DNA from: a virus
IMG/VR virus record: IMGVR_UViG_3300039412_000400
Location: 1-53,143 of that record
Length of the DNA: 53,143 bases
Direction: 5' to 3' (one strand)
A program made the position numbers and the translations under genes. The stretch's first letter is position 1; every line of letters starts with the position of its first letter. The notes beneath the pieces are model-generated. The model did not search any database, had not been told where the DNA came from, and worked only from the letters and a program-made list of their open reading frames with translations. Below, piece by piece: positions 16,695-26,138 of this stretch.

Positions 16695-18758
16695 ATGAAA
16701 CTGCGAGAACTTTTTCAAGAACTAACTGAAGTCCAAAAAGAACTTGGCATTGCCCCAGTTCTTATATGTGGTGGTACAGCCAGAGATAAATATATGGATA
16801 AGTTAGAGAATATCTCTGATGTCGATTTGACCAATGGCGAAAAGACAATGGATTATTTGTCTCAAGAGCTTGTTATTCAGTTAAGAAAAAAATATAATGT
16901 TACACGCAAAATTCATAAAGATCATAGCACAATTTTTGTTGGTAAATTAAAGTTAGACTTTTCTTCCAATTTTATGGTCCCCAATATAGACGCCATATTA
17001 GCAAAACTTGGTGTTACAAATCCGACTGATTTGCAAAGAGAAATGTATTCAAGAGATTTTACTTGTAATTCGTTGTTATTAACTCTTGATCTTAAACAGA
17101 TTTTAGATCCGACAAAACGTGGTGGCCAAGACATTGATGCAAAGAAAGTTAAGACATGTTTGGCCCCTGAAATAACTTTGGTTTCATATAAGAACAGAGT
17201 TATAAGAGCAATTTATCTTGCTTGTAAATTAGGGTTTGATATAGATGACAGTATTATTGAATATGTTCTAAAAAATCCGGCATCTGCCAAAATAGCAACT
17301 GAAAAAACTGTTATTGATAAACTTAATGCCGCTTTTGATAAAGATGCAGATAGGGCAAGTTATTATCTAACAAAAATGAATATTTGGAATCAGGTTCCAA
17401 TTATTGAAAAGGCCGCCCCATATTATAATCAAAGTCTAAAGAATACAACAAAATTGGCCTATTATCAAGGCGGTGGCGGCGTTAATGAACCAACGCCAGG
17501 AAAACCAAAATATGATGTTGATCCTGCAATTGTTGTTCAGCCTCATTTTGAGGAACCGTTCTATTACAATTATGATTATTTAGACACGGAAGGCATTGAT
17601 GGACAGCCACAATACGGTCCAGGAAGTGGCTGGGCGCATATGAACGAGTTCAAGAGTATAAAGGATTTTCTTGACTTCAGGCGCAAAAGATTAAAAAACA
17701 AGTACGTGGCTGACGACTCGTACATTGATGACTCGTCCGCAAATTATAAAGAACGCGTAGATAAGATGAAAATTCGGGCCAGTCTTTTATCCAAAATTAT
17801 AAAGACTGCAAAAAAAGAAGAACCAGAAACAGTTCCAGTTATCGAGCCAGATAATAATTGTTTTTTCTATGCAGCTATTATTGCTGCGCTTAATCCAAAG
17901 CTTAAGCTTATGAAGGGCCGACATACGGGACAACATAAAGAAGATACTGCACATTTTTGGGTTGAAAGTGAAGATGGAAAAATTACAGATCCAACCGCCT
18001 CTCAATATAAAGAAGGCCATGTTGAAGACGGAAAGCAGATAGATGTTCGTAAGAATATTGATGCAATTACTGGGCATAAGCTATTTTCATCATTACCAGA
18101 AAAATATCAAAAAAGAATTAAAGCTTTAAGTAAAGACGAAAATGATGGCCCCAATTTTGATTATGGTTCTGGCCTTTATATGAATATGGATAAATATAAA
18201 AGCATTAAAGATTTTGAGAAAAATAAACCAAAAGGCCAAGGCGCATTTTATAATGATGACAACAATATAGATTTTCCTGTTGATATTCAATCAGATACGA
18301 CGGCAGAATCACAAGCCGGCCCCATTCTTGGAGATTCAGAAACCTATCTTAAACCGGCTGTTATTGGTCCGTCTGTAGATGGAAATCCAAATGATGGAAT
18401 TATTCCAGGTTCCGTTGGTCTTGGTGATTTTACGACATATCCGCAGTCTAATCAATTAAGCGGATTCATGGATAGTTCTTTGCCACAGAACGATTTTGAG
18501 GGCAAACCACCGACAGAGCTTGATTTTGGAAGAGATTATACAGAAGATGTGGAGTTTCCCGGAACTCTTAATGAAGATGATTTAGAATCGCTTGAACATA
18601 AGTATCTAACACCGTCTGAAACTGACCTATTTGGCTTGCCAGATGGAATAGATCCAATTTCTGATGAAGACGCCGATGTTACTGTAAATAATAAGAATAC
18701 ATATTATGGAACTCCCGATACTGGAAGACAAATGTATGAAGATAAATGGAATATATGA
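16695..18758 (+). CDS. CCA-adding/poly(A)-polymerase-like nucleotidyltransferase fused to papain/transglutaminase-like segment
   Basis: The first 250 residues match the class II nucleotidyltransferase head: GGTARD (26-31), SDVDLT with D42/D44 as metal carboxylates, SRDFTCNSLLL (119-129) and a DP-x-x-GG-x-D region (138-146), then helices like the neck. Next comes YYQGGGGVNEPTPG (256-269), a module found twice in the 1202-aa protein at 30098. A later segment has NNCFFYAA (C389), AHFWVESEDG (H420) and TDPTASQ (D432), the Cys-His-Asp order of papain or transglutaminase folds. Two related pieces, YGPGSGWAHMNEFKSIKDF (307-325) and DYGSGLYMNMDKYKSIKDF (489-507), flank it. The last 160 residues are acidic. 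Bases 17590-17725 use a GC-richer codon style. The catalytic roles are inferred. Confidence 0.75.
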   Translation: MKLRELFQELTEVQKELGIAPVLICGGTARDKYMDKLENISDVDLTNGEKTMDYLSQELVIQLRKKYNVTRKIHKDHSTIFVGKLKLDFSSNFMVPNIDAILAKLGVTNPTDLQREMYSRDFTCNSLLLTLDLKQILDPTKRGGQDIDAKKVKTCLAPEITLVSYKNRVIRAIYLACKLGFDIDDSIIEYVLKNPASAKIATEKTVIDKLNAAFDKDADRASYYLTKMNIWNQVPIIEKAAPYYNQSLKNTTKLAYYQGGGGVNEPTPGKPKYDVDPAIVVQPHFEEPFYYNYDYLDTEGIDGQPQYGPGSGWAHMNEFKSIKDFLDFRRKRLKNKYVADDSYIDDSSANYKERVDKMKIRASLLSKIIKTAKKEEPETVPVIEPDNNCFFYAAIIAALNPKLKLMKGRHTGQHKEDTAHFWVESEDGKITDPTASQYKEGHVEDGKQIDVRKNIDAITGHKLFSSLPEKYQKRIKALSKDENDGPNFDYGSGLYMNMDKYKSIKDFEKNKPKGQGAFYNDDNNIDFPVDIQSDTTAESQAGPILGDSETYLKPAVIGPSVDGNPNDGIIPGSVGLGDFTTYPQSNQLSGFMDSSLPQNDFEGKPPTELDFGRDYTEDVEFPGTLNEDDLESLEHKYLTPSETDLFGLPDGIDPISDEDADVTVNNKNTYYGTPDTGRQMYEDKWNI

Positions 18759-18804
18759 ATTATTTCGTATATAAACACGTAAAAAATGTATGAGGTAACC
18801 TAAC

Positions 18805-19773
18805 ATGACATTAAAAGCTAATGCACAGGAACAATTTACTATTTCCCCAGTTTCTCCGGCATCACAATTGCCTGCCGCAGATACGCACTTTGCAGATGGG
18901 CCATCTTTTGAGGTGGTTGAGGCTCCTGAAATCATAGATTTATTAGAACAAGGCCAGCATGATGGTTTGCCTATTGAAGTTGCAGATCAAGAAGCTCCGC
19001 TTGAAGTTGAAATCACCATTGGAAGACTTCCAGGTGCCCCAGATGATTCGCCAGAGCCACAGCCTCCAATTGAGGTTAGTGAAGAGCCAATTGACGTAGA
19101 AGATCAAGAAAAACCAGAAGACGCAAATGATGCAAAAAAGGGCAAGAATGATAAATGGAACTGGTCAAAACATGGGCCAACTGGATTTATTGCCTGGATT
19201 AAAGAACGTATTGATAACGTTCCAAGGCATAGCGGATTAGACACCGCAGGGCTTGAAAGAGCACAAGCTTATCTTGAAAAACTTGATAGCGAAATCTCAA
19301 AAGCCATGAGAATGGATTTGGATGAAGAATTAGACGCAAATCAGATTGAAAAAGTTCGAGCACAAATTGATGATGGCATTGCAAGACTTAATGCTCGTCT
19401 CGAAAAGGTTAAGAAAAACAAGAAATCTGTTCGTAGAAAGAAGTCAGAGTACGAATATGATGAAGACGGTTTTGTTAAAGAAGCGCAAAAAATTACTGGC
19501 GTTCAAGGAATTTTCGTTACCGTTCCACTTATGATTTCAAGTCTTGCCAGAACATGTATTAATGGTATGGTTTCTGCCGGTCACGATATTGAAAGAATGT
19601 ATGGCGATCAGGTTCAGAAATATAAACTTAATGACAGGGAACAGCTAGAATTACGTCAATGTCTATGGGATATGGGATATCCAATGCGCATTGATATGGG
19701 CGTTCAACCAGAAGAAGATCTTGAAGTTTCCGATAGTGATAATTATAACTGGGCCACAAACTATAAGGCATAA
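18805..19773 (+). CDS. hypothetical protein, acidic N-terminus
   Basis: 322 aa. Residues 1-110 are acidic and Pro-rich and look disordered. Residues about 115-220 form a charged coiled region ending in a Lys/Arg cluster (KKNKKSVRRKKSEYEYDEDG). The last 100 residues are compact and helical. GAGGT at 18791-18795 lies upstream, with a near-match to the late promoter motif at 18756-18771. It precedes the terminase block, so a packaging or scaffold role is possible. No family recognised. Confidence 0.68.
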   Translation: MTLKANAQEQFTISPVSPASQLPAADTHFADGPSFEVVEAPEIIDLLEQGQHDGLPIEVADQEAPLEVEITIGRLPGAPDDSPEPQPPIEVSEEPIDVEDQEKPEDANDAKKGKNDKWNWSKHGPTGFIAWIKERIDNVPRHSGLDTAGLERAQAYLEKLDSEISKAMRMDLDEELDANQIEKVRAQIDDGIARLNARLEKVKKNKKSVRRKKSEYEYDEDGFVKEAQKITGVQGIFVTVPLMISSLARTCINGMVSAGHDIERMYGDQVQKYKLNDREQLELRQCLWDMGYPMRIDMGVQPEEDLEVSDSDNYNWATNYKA

Positions 19774-19775
19774 AT

Positions 19776-20471
19776 ATGAACAAACTTTCACGACATCAGC
19801 CAGTTGTTCAGAGACAATCTGAATCTGACGATAATGGTGATCATTGGCTTAAAGAGTTTGAGAATAAGCTCGTTAAAACTAGCGTTCAACCAATTCAGAG
19901 AAGCTTATTCGATCAGATTAGCTCTATTATGAATGGCAGCTCCAAATATTCTTCTGTTCAAGAAAAAGTTAATGATATGCTTGAACGAAGTGGTATGAAG
20001 GCATATATTGATGGTGTAAAAGCAGCTGAACAAAATAAACAAGATAATAAAAAAGTTGCACAACAGATACCTGCCCCAAAACAAACGACACCTGCTGCCG
20101 CCGATGATAATAATGCCAAGAAATCAGATAAAGACGGTAAACAGGTTACAGTTTTAGTGTTTCAGCAGAAGCCTACCATTGCAAATACATTGCGCAATAT
20201 TATCGAATCTTCACGAGGAAATCTTCCAATACCAACCATTATTGATAAACTACACTCTCTTCATCAAAAAGATATTGCAGATGATAATGACTGGGATGAT
20301 GATAATTTAATTCGTGAAGTTAGTAGGCTAAATCTCGAAGCAAAATGCAATAATCCATCAAGTTATGAAGACGATCATGATCTTGGTAGAGCGGATAGCT
20401 CCACTGCTGATTCTGATATTGACGCAAGTAATACAGATGCATTCCACGCGCTTGATACTGCCAGAATGTAA
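19776..20471 (+). CDS. hypothetical protein before terminase
   Basis: 231 aa with a charged, Gln/Lys/Asp-rich disordered middle (about 88-125) between an N-terminal helical part and a small helical domain (about 130-195). The tail is acidic and Ser/Asp-rich. Small terminase subunits often sit just before the large subunit, and a helical, charged protein here could be one, but I see no clear helix-turn-helix and make no firm call. It starts two bases after the previous stop. Confidence 0.62.
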   Translation: MNKLSRHQPVVQRQSESDDNGDHWLKEFENKLVKTSVQPIQRSLFDQISSIMNGSSKYSSVQEKVNDMLERSGMKAYIDGVKAAEQNKQDNKKVAQQIPAPKQTTPAAADDNNAKKSDKDGKQVTVLVFQQKPTIANTLRNIIESSRGNLPIPTIIDKLHSLHQKDIADDNDWDDDNLIREVSRLNLEAKCNNPSSYEDDHDLGRADSSTADSDIDASNTDAFHALDTARM

Positions 20472-20499
20472 AAAAATAAATTGTATATGGGCGTAAATA

Positions 20500-20517
20500 C
20501 TAATATTTTTGTATGAT
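20500..20517 (+). promoter_or_regulatory. late-class promoter before terminase
   Basis: CTAATATT-TTTG-TATGAT matches the late motif. TATGAT ends five bases before the terminase ATG (20523), and there is no Shine-Dalgarno, so the message may be leaderless. Confidence 0.55.
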
Positions 20518-20522
20518 CTGTT

Positions 20523-22403
20523 ATGAAAACAGAAAATCAAGATCTATTTAGTGAATTCAAGGAAAGACTTCTTAGACTTGATTGTGTGACTTTTTGTGAA
20601 AAATATCTTACTTTAGATGGCTCACCTTTTACGCTGAGTGGGAATGGTTATAAACCCTTCAGTGAGATATACCGATATGTCGGAATTAAGGCTCTTGAGC
20701 CAAGTGCCAAGCCAATTATTATGGTTAAAGGACGTCAGACCGGTGCAACAACAATGGCCTCTGCTCTTGAAATGTATTTCATGGGTAGTGGCCTTTTTGG
20801 TGGCAATAGTGGCCGCCCACCAATTAGAATTATTCATGCTTTTCCACAATTAGAGCATGCCGCAACATACTCAAAGACCAAACTAAGCCAAATGATTTCG
20901 CAGTCAAAAATCATGGATGAAAGCAAAATCGTTAAAGGCGCTCGCCCAAAGTCATATATGCAGAGTCTTTTAGACCAGACAACCGCCACAAATGAATCTT
21001 TGCACTTTAAGCAATTTGTTGGCGGAAACCACTTATTCATTGAATCAACTGGCATTGACTCTGATAGAATCATGGGCCGAACAGCCGATATTCTTTTTTT
21101 TGATGAGGTTCAGAAAATTAGCCCACAGGCCATTGGTAATGCACTTAAAATTTTGACAGCTGCAAAGTATGGCAAACCCTCAAAAGGTGTCCAGGTATAT
21201 TTTGGAACTCCAAGACGTAAAGGCTCAGAGTTCTTTAAGATGTGGCAGAAATCTTCACAGCAATACTACTATCTTGGCTGCGAGAGTTGCAGACAATACT
21301 TCCCGCTTTATACTCCGGGAACAGATGAATGGGAAAAGATTTGGATTCATGGCTACATCGTTAGATGCCCGCATTGTAATCACGAACAAAATAAGTTAGA
21401 AGCAGCCGAGCGTGGCAAGTGGATTTCGACAAAAGATGTAGATGATCCAGATTGTGATATGGTTGGATTCCATATTAATCAACTTTATATGCCAATGTTT
21501 ACAAGAGAAGACATTGAAAAAGAAAAGCCGGGTAACCATCCAATTAATACAGAACGAGTTTTCCAGAATGAAGTTCTTGGAGAGTTTTTCCAGGGAGATT
21601 CGAGTCCTATTACGGCTGATGAAATCAGGGAAGCTTGCGGCGATATTGGAAGACGTTTTAGTGCAACGATTAAATCTACACCGGGACTAACACAGCAAAC
21701 TGCAGTTCTTGGTATTGACTATGGTGCAAGAGCAGACCTTGAACAAGCGGCAGATCCAGAAAAAGCAAAGCAATCTGGCCAATCATATAGCACGGCAGTT
21801 GTTCTTTTGAGCAAGGGTCCGGGGTTATTATCTATCGAGTTCTGCACAAAATTTAAGAAAAACGATCCAGAAAGCAAAAAGGGAATTATTGACCAACTAA
21901 TGAGACAATATAATATTCAGTTGGCAGTTGGAGATATTGGATACTCAAATGACTTCTCATATAATATGCAGATGGCATATGGCGACAGATATCTTGTTTC
22001 ACGTGCAGCTGGCAAACTAAATAACTACGTCAAGTTCAGAACAGACATTATCCCCAAGGAAATACAGTTTGAGCGCGATCATTATATTGCCGAACTATTT
22101 GAGCAAATGAAAAAGGGAATGATTCGATTCCCATTTGGTGATTATGAGCGTATTGCATGGCTTGTTGATCACTGCTCAAGCATGGAACTTAAACCATCTA
22201 TTTCGCGCACAGGCGGAGATCCTGTTGTCCATTATGTTAAGGGAGGCACTCCCAATGACGGATTTATGGCACTGCTTAACGCCTATTTGGCTTATAAGTT
22301 TTTGGTAAGTAAAGGTTTTACAAATAAAGATCCTGGAACCAACTCACTTGATGATCTAAATAAACCTTTAGTTTTAGCAGGATATGTGCCAAGACGAATC
22401 TAA
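20523..22403 (+). CDS. terL: terminase large subunit
   Basis: ATP-driven motor and nuclease that packages DNA into the prohead. ATPase motifs: Walker A-like GRQTGATT (70-77) and Walker B ILFFDE (190-195), with TPRRKGSEF (229-237) as the coupling region. A CxxC pair (253/256) and CPHC (282-285) form a zinc site as in gpA-type terminases. The C-terminal nuclease begins at GIDYGARAD (D399). The 626-aa length is normal. No ribosome site precedes the ATG. It is followed by the portal gene, the standard order. Confidence in function is high. Confidence 0.95.
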   Translation: MKTENQDLFSEFKERLLRLDCVTFCEKYLTLDGSPFTLSGNGYKPFSEIYRYVGIKALEPSAKPIIMVKGRQTGATTMASALEMYFMGSGLFGGNSGRPPIRIIHAFPQLEHAATYSKTKLSQMISQSKIMDESKIVKGARPKSYMQSLLDQTTATNESLHFKQFVGGNHLFIESTGIDSDRIMGRTADILFFDEVQKISPQAIGNALKILTAAKYGKPSKGVQVYFGTPRRKGSEFFKMWQKSSQQYYYLGCESCRQYFPLYTPGTDEWEKIWIHGYIVRCPHCNHEQNKLEAAERGKWISTKDVDDPDCDMVGFHINQLYMPMFTREDIEKEKPGNHPINTERVFQNEVLGEFFQGDSSPITADEIREACGDIGRRFSATIKSTPGLTQQTAVLGIDYGARADLEQAADPEKAKQSGQSYSTAVVLLSKGPGLLSIEFCTKFKKNDPESKKGIIDQLMRQYNIQLAVGDIGYSNDFSYNMQMAYGDRYLVSRAAGKLNNYVKFRTDIIPKEIQFERDHYIAELFEQMKKGMIRFPFGDYERIAWLVDHCSSMELKPSISRTGGDPVVHYVKGGTPNDGFMALLNAYLAYKFLVSKGFTNKDPGTNSLDDLNKPLVLAGYVPRRI

Positions 22404-22456
22404 AATACTCTTGATATAGTATCTTTATAGCATTGTATTAGGAATGATGAGGACTT

Positions 22457-24364
22457 ATGGGTTTAATTAAAAGATCAGGTTTGGGAAATGATGCGTCGTT
22501 TTCTGCAAGATATTTAGAAAATAGATCTACAGTGCCGCAAGTCAGTGCAATTATGGCCAATAGTATTTCGCAAGAAAGACGCGTAATTCTATCAGATGAG
22601 GTTGAGCAGGGCCGATTTATGGACGGTTCTCAGAGCTACAGCTATCTAAACGGCCGCCCCAACGTCGGAACAGATAATGGAAACGTAATTTGTTCTGTTG
22701 GTTTTAAGAAAAATGCCCAGTCTTTTGGTGGTGGTGGTGGTGGTGGTGGCGGTTTTAATCATGGCATGTCTGGTGACACAATTAAACAGATGCCAGAAGT
22801 TTATTCTCCGCTTTGGTTAAATAGTAATCTTAATATGCCACGAGATCGTGCGACTATAAATGCATGGTGTCGTTCATTTTTTGCGCTTAATCCATTTGTT
22901 CATAATGCAATAAGCCTTCACTCTACATATCCTATTAGTAAATTATCAATCAAATGTCCAAATAAAGATATTGAAAAGTTCTTTAATGATATGATTGAAG
23001 AAATTGATCTTATGAATATTTGTGTCCAGATTGCACAAGAATATTTCCTTCTTGGTGAGGCATTTGTATTTGCAGAGCTAGATGAAGGAAAAGGTAAGTG
23101 GGGAAGACTTCATATTCAGAATCCCGACTATATGATTGTTAAGCGTACAGTGGCAACTAGTGAGCCTATTATTATGTTAAGACCAGATGAAAATCTAAAG
23201 AAAATCATTTTCTCAAATCGTCCAACAGATATTGAACAACGCAAACAACTTAATCAGCACATTATCGAGTCAGTAAGACGTGGAGAAAATATTCCTCTTG
23301 ATAATTTTAACATCTCTCAATTGGCAAGAAGAATCAGCCCTTACGAGATTAGAGGAACGGGTCTTCCAGTTTGTATTTTCCGTCAATTAATGCTTTTTGA
23401 CAAGCTTCGTGAATCAAAGTTTGCACAAGCAGATAATATGATTAATCCTTTAACTGTTGTTAAGATTGGATCAGCAGATTTTAAGCCATCACTTGCGGAT
23501 CTTGAAGCCTGGCGCGCGACTTTTGAAGCAGCCGAATATGATAAGGATTTCAAGATTTTTACTCATGAGGGCGTTGACATTCAGAGAATTGGCTCTGGAC
23601 AAGGTATCTATGACATCTCTGGTGATATAACCCAGCTAATTAAAGAAATTTTAATTGGTCTTGAAGTGCCGCAGGTAATGCTTGATGGTGGCTCTGACAC
23701 AACATATGCCAATGGTGGCGTTGCTTTGGACGTATTGCGCCAGCGCTACATGCAATTCCGTAATATGATGTCAACATGGCTCAAGCGTAAGATTTTTGCT
23801 CCGATATCGAAGATTCAGGGCTTCTTTGATTATTCTGGTGGAGAAAAGCAGCTAATTGTCCCGGAAATTGACTGGAACCATATGTCACTATTTGATGCCG
23901 GTGACTATGTTAATAATCTTGTTCAGTTAAGTCAAGGCGGGCCAGATCAGAAGAGAGTCTCTCTACATACTCTTTATCGCTCTATGGGTCTTGAGATTGA
24001 AGACGAAAATCGAAAGATGCGTCAAGAGAATATTCAGGCAGAGATTGTTAAGAAGGAAGTTTCCGCTCTCGCGACAATGACACTTAACGCCCTACGTTCG
24101 TTGGATGATGAGGATGAGATTCCAGAGCCACCAGCACAGGTTGCACAGCCAGAAGCACCACTTCCAGGTGAAACTCCAGGTGGAGCGGGCGGCGGAATGC
24201 CAGACCTTGGACTTGGAGGAGGTTCCGCGCCTTCAATACCACCTATGCCGCCAAATAGTGGCGGTAGTTCGGCGCCTCCATCGCCTACACTTCCAACGCC
24301 CCCAATTAGCTCTAAACCAACAGGCGAATCTGCGGCACTACCGCCTCTTCCTCCAACTAAATAA
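22457..24364 (+). CDS. portal protein
   Basis: Forms the dodecameric ring at the capsid vertex through which DNA passes and which docks terminase. The core (about 115-560) has the portal order: an N-terminal wing (NPFVHNAISLHSTYP), EYFLLGEAFVFAE, then IGLEVPQVMLDGG and the helix ALDVLRQRYMQFRNMM. N-terminal residues include a nine-glycine run coded by a near-pure GGT tract (22727-22753). The C-terminal 90 residues are Pro/Gly-rich. GATGAGG at 22444-22450 precedes ATG 22457. Next to terminase, as expected. The family call is by overall pattern and context. Confidence 0.88.
   Translation: MGLIKRSGLGNDASFSARYLENRSTVPQVSAIMANSISQERRVILSDEVEQGRFMDGSQSYSYLNGRPNVGTDNGNVICSVGFKKNAQSFGGGGGGGGGFNHGMSGDTIKQMPEVYSPLWLNSNLNMPRDRATINAWCRSFFALNPFVHNAISLHSTYPISKLSIKCPNKDIEKFFNDMIEEIDLMNICVQIAQEYFLLGEAFVFAELDEGKGKWGRLHIQNPDYMIVKRTVATSEPIIMLRPDENLKKIIFSNRPTDIEQRKQLNQHIIESVRRGENIPLDNFNISQLARRISPYEIRGTGLPVCIFRQLMLFDKLRESKFAQADNMINPLTVVKIGSADFKPSLADLEAWRATFEAAEYDKDFKIFTHEGVDIQRIGSGQGIYDISGDITQLIKEILIGLEVPQVMLDGGSDTTYANGGVALDVLRQRYMQFRNMMSTWLKRKIFAPISKIQGFFDYSGGEKQLIVPEIDWNHMSLFDAGDYVNNLVQLSQGGPDQKRVSLHTLYRSMGLEIEDENRKMRQENIQAEIVKKEVSALATMTLNALRSLDDEDEIPEPPAQVAQPEAPLPGETPGGAGGGMPDLGLGGGSAPSIPPMPPNSGGSSAPPSPTLPTPPISSKPTGESAALPPLPPTK
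22727..22753 (+). repeat. GGT trinucleotide run in portal gene
   Basis: Seven GGT triplets, one GGC and one GGT encode nine glycines. In-frame slippage would change the linker length without breaking the gene. Confidence 0.9.
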
Positions 24365-24374
24365 GTAAAAAAAT

Positions 24375-24794
24375 ATGAGAAAATGTAGAATCTGTAATAT
24401 TGAACTTACTAATGAAAATACTCATAATTATACAACAAAACAGCACCGCATATGTAAAGAGTGCGAAAGAAAGAGAAAAAATGATAAAAATTATAAAGAC
24501 AAAATCGCCCTTATAAAAGAATATGGCGGAAAATGCGTTTGTTGTGGAGAATTTGAGCCTATTTTTCTGACTATAGATCATATAAATGAAGATGGAGCTA
24601 AACATAGAAAAGAAAATGGCATATATGCTGGCGCAAGTTTTTATAGATGGCTTAAACAACAAGGATATCCAAAAGATAATTATCAAGTTTTATGTTTTAA
24701 TTGTAATTTTGCAAAACATGTATTAGGTAAATGTCCTCATCAACTCCCACCAGCAGGAGGCGCACCACCGCCACCCCCACCGCCAGCAAAATAA
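24375..24794 (+). CDS. small HNH homing endonuclease with proline tail
   Basis: 139 aa. An N-terminal zinc finger (C4/C7 with C27/C30) leads to an HNH module: CVCCGE (52-57), LTIDHINEDG with H71 as the catalytic His, then VLCFNCNFAKH. The last 20 residues are Pro-rich (PPPPPPPAK), a composition like the end of the upstream portal gene. It begins 11 bases after the portal stop without a Shine-Dalgarno. AT-rich codon use marks it as an insertion between portal and the next structural gene. Likely a free-standing homing nuclease. Confidence 0.85.
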   Translation: MRKCRICNIELTNENTHNYTTKQHRICKECERKRKNDKNYKDKIALIKEYGGKCVCCGEFEPIFLTIDHINEDGAKHRKENGIYAGASFYRWLKQQGYPKDNYQVLCFNCNFAKHVLGKCPHQLPPAGGAPPPPPPPAK

Positions 24795-24814
24795 ATTAAG
24801 CTTATCTCTATTTA

Positions 24815-24830
24815 CCAATAATTAGACATA
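24815..24830 (+). promoter_or_regulatory. late-class promoter before 24863 gene
   Basis: CCAATAAT-TAGA-CATA fits the late motif, 33 bases before the start codon. Confidence 0.5.
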
Positions 24831-24862
24831 GTTTTAGTTATTATACAAATCGGAAGGGTTTC

Positions 24863-26137
24863 ATGGACAAAACTGCTCAACGAAGAGGCATCTTAAATAA
24901 GATAAGGGAAAAGGCAAATATACCTAAATCTTATCTCGAAAGATATTTCCAACCCGAATTAAAAAAAGCAATGGAAGCAATCATTGCTGTTGATAATAAG
25001 GTGCGTGCTGAACTAACCGGATCTGTTATTGAAAAAGTTCATCCAGAAGATAAAATATCTGCCAAAGAACTAATTAAAAGTGCTCGCTCTCATTTTAATA
25101 GAAGAGAATATATGCCTGGTATAGCAGATCTTGCACATTTTCGTAAGAAGATGGTTCTTGTATCACAGGCAATTAATTCACTCAAAGACGATACGCTTGG
25201 TATTGATTTTGAGAAAGTTCATCACAAGTATTTATTTGATGAATTTCCAGATGAAAGTTTAGAGCAACTCAAACAACACGTTCAGCTTAAAGCAGAAGAT
25301 GAATCGAATATTATTATAAAAGAAGCCGGCATTTTTGATACCGTGCATAATGTTGTTACAGAAAAGGGCCGCTCACTTTCTCGTTGGGAAAGACAAAATC
25401 AAAAAGCAACAGAAAAGCTAAGAAAAGATGGTATGAAGCTTATTGATGCTGCACAAGGTCTTTTGAGTGAAGTAATTTCAGATCTAAAAACCATGGCACA
25501 TCATAGGGCCGTTCGAGAGCCACAACAATATGTTGAAACGGCCAAAAATATTGTAACAAAATTTAGTAAGCAATTTGATGCTCCATTTACTACGTATTAT
25601 TCAACTATTGTTGAGCCGCGCATACAGCAACATGAAAAGATTATGGCTCAGGAAAAAGCTAAAGCAGAAGCAGAGGCTGCAAAATTACAGCCGCAAGAAC
25701 AACCGCCACAAGCTGGATTGCCGCCTATTCCAGATCTTGATTTACAGACTCCACAAGCTACAACGCCATCTGGGCCACCAGAAAATGTTCCTCCAATGCT
25801 TGGCGGACCGGAGGCACCACCTCCACCACAAACACCTCAATTTACTGCCGAATTAGAAGCGTCTCAACCAAAACCAGTTCAAGCGCCAATGCCAGTAGAA
25901 ACGGTAAGAGAGCTTGATCCAAGTGAGGTGCCACCGTCAGTATTGGACATGGTAAATAAACTAAATGCTCGAAAAAAGGCAAAAACCGAATTTTTTAATT
26001 CGCTCAAAGTATTTGCAGATGAAGATCCTACATTTTTAGCAAACTATATTCTTAAATATGCCAGATCAATTCAGCATGAAGATTTAGAAACGGCAGTGAA
26101 GCTATTTAACATCGTGAAACAAATTAAAAGAGGATAA
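24863..26137 (+). CDS. putative virion protein with proline-rich linker
   Basis: 424 aa. Residues 1-260 are helical and charged, ending in an Ala/Glu/Lys coil. A Pro/Gln-rich linker covers about 270-355. The final 70 residues form a helical unit (FFNSLKVFADEDPTFLA and onward). No enzyme motif. GGAAGGG at 24851-24857 precedes the ATG. The gene has its own late-type promoter motif and is followed by the transglycosylase gene one base after its stop, so the two are co-expressed. Function unknown. Confidence 0.7.
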   Translation: MDKTAQRRGILNKIREKANIPKSYLERYFQPELKKAMEAIIAVDNKVRAELTGSVIEKVHPEDKISAKELIKSARSHFNRREYMPGIADLAHFRKKMVLVSQAINSLKDDTLGIDFEKVHHKYLFDEFPDESLEQLKQHVQLKAEDESNIIIKEAGIFDTVHNVVTEKGRSLSRWERQNQKATEKLRKDGMKLIDAAQGLLSEVISDLKTMAHHRAVREPQQYVETAKNIVTKFSKQFDAPFTTYYSTIVEPRIQQHEKIMAQEKAKAEAEAAKLQPQEQPPQAGLPPIPDLDLQTPQATTPSGPPENVPPMLGGPEAPPPPQTPQFTAELEASQPKPVQAPMPVETVRELDPSEVPPSVLDMVNKLNARKKAKTEFFNSLKVFADEDPTFLANYILKYARSIQHEDLETAVKLFNIVKQIKRG

Positions 26138-26138
26138 A

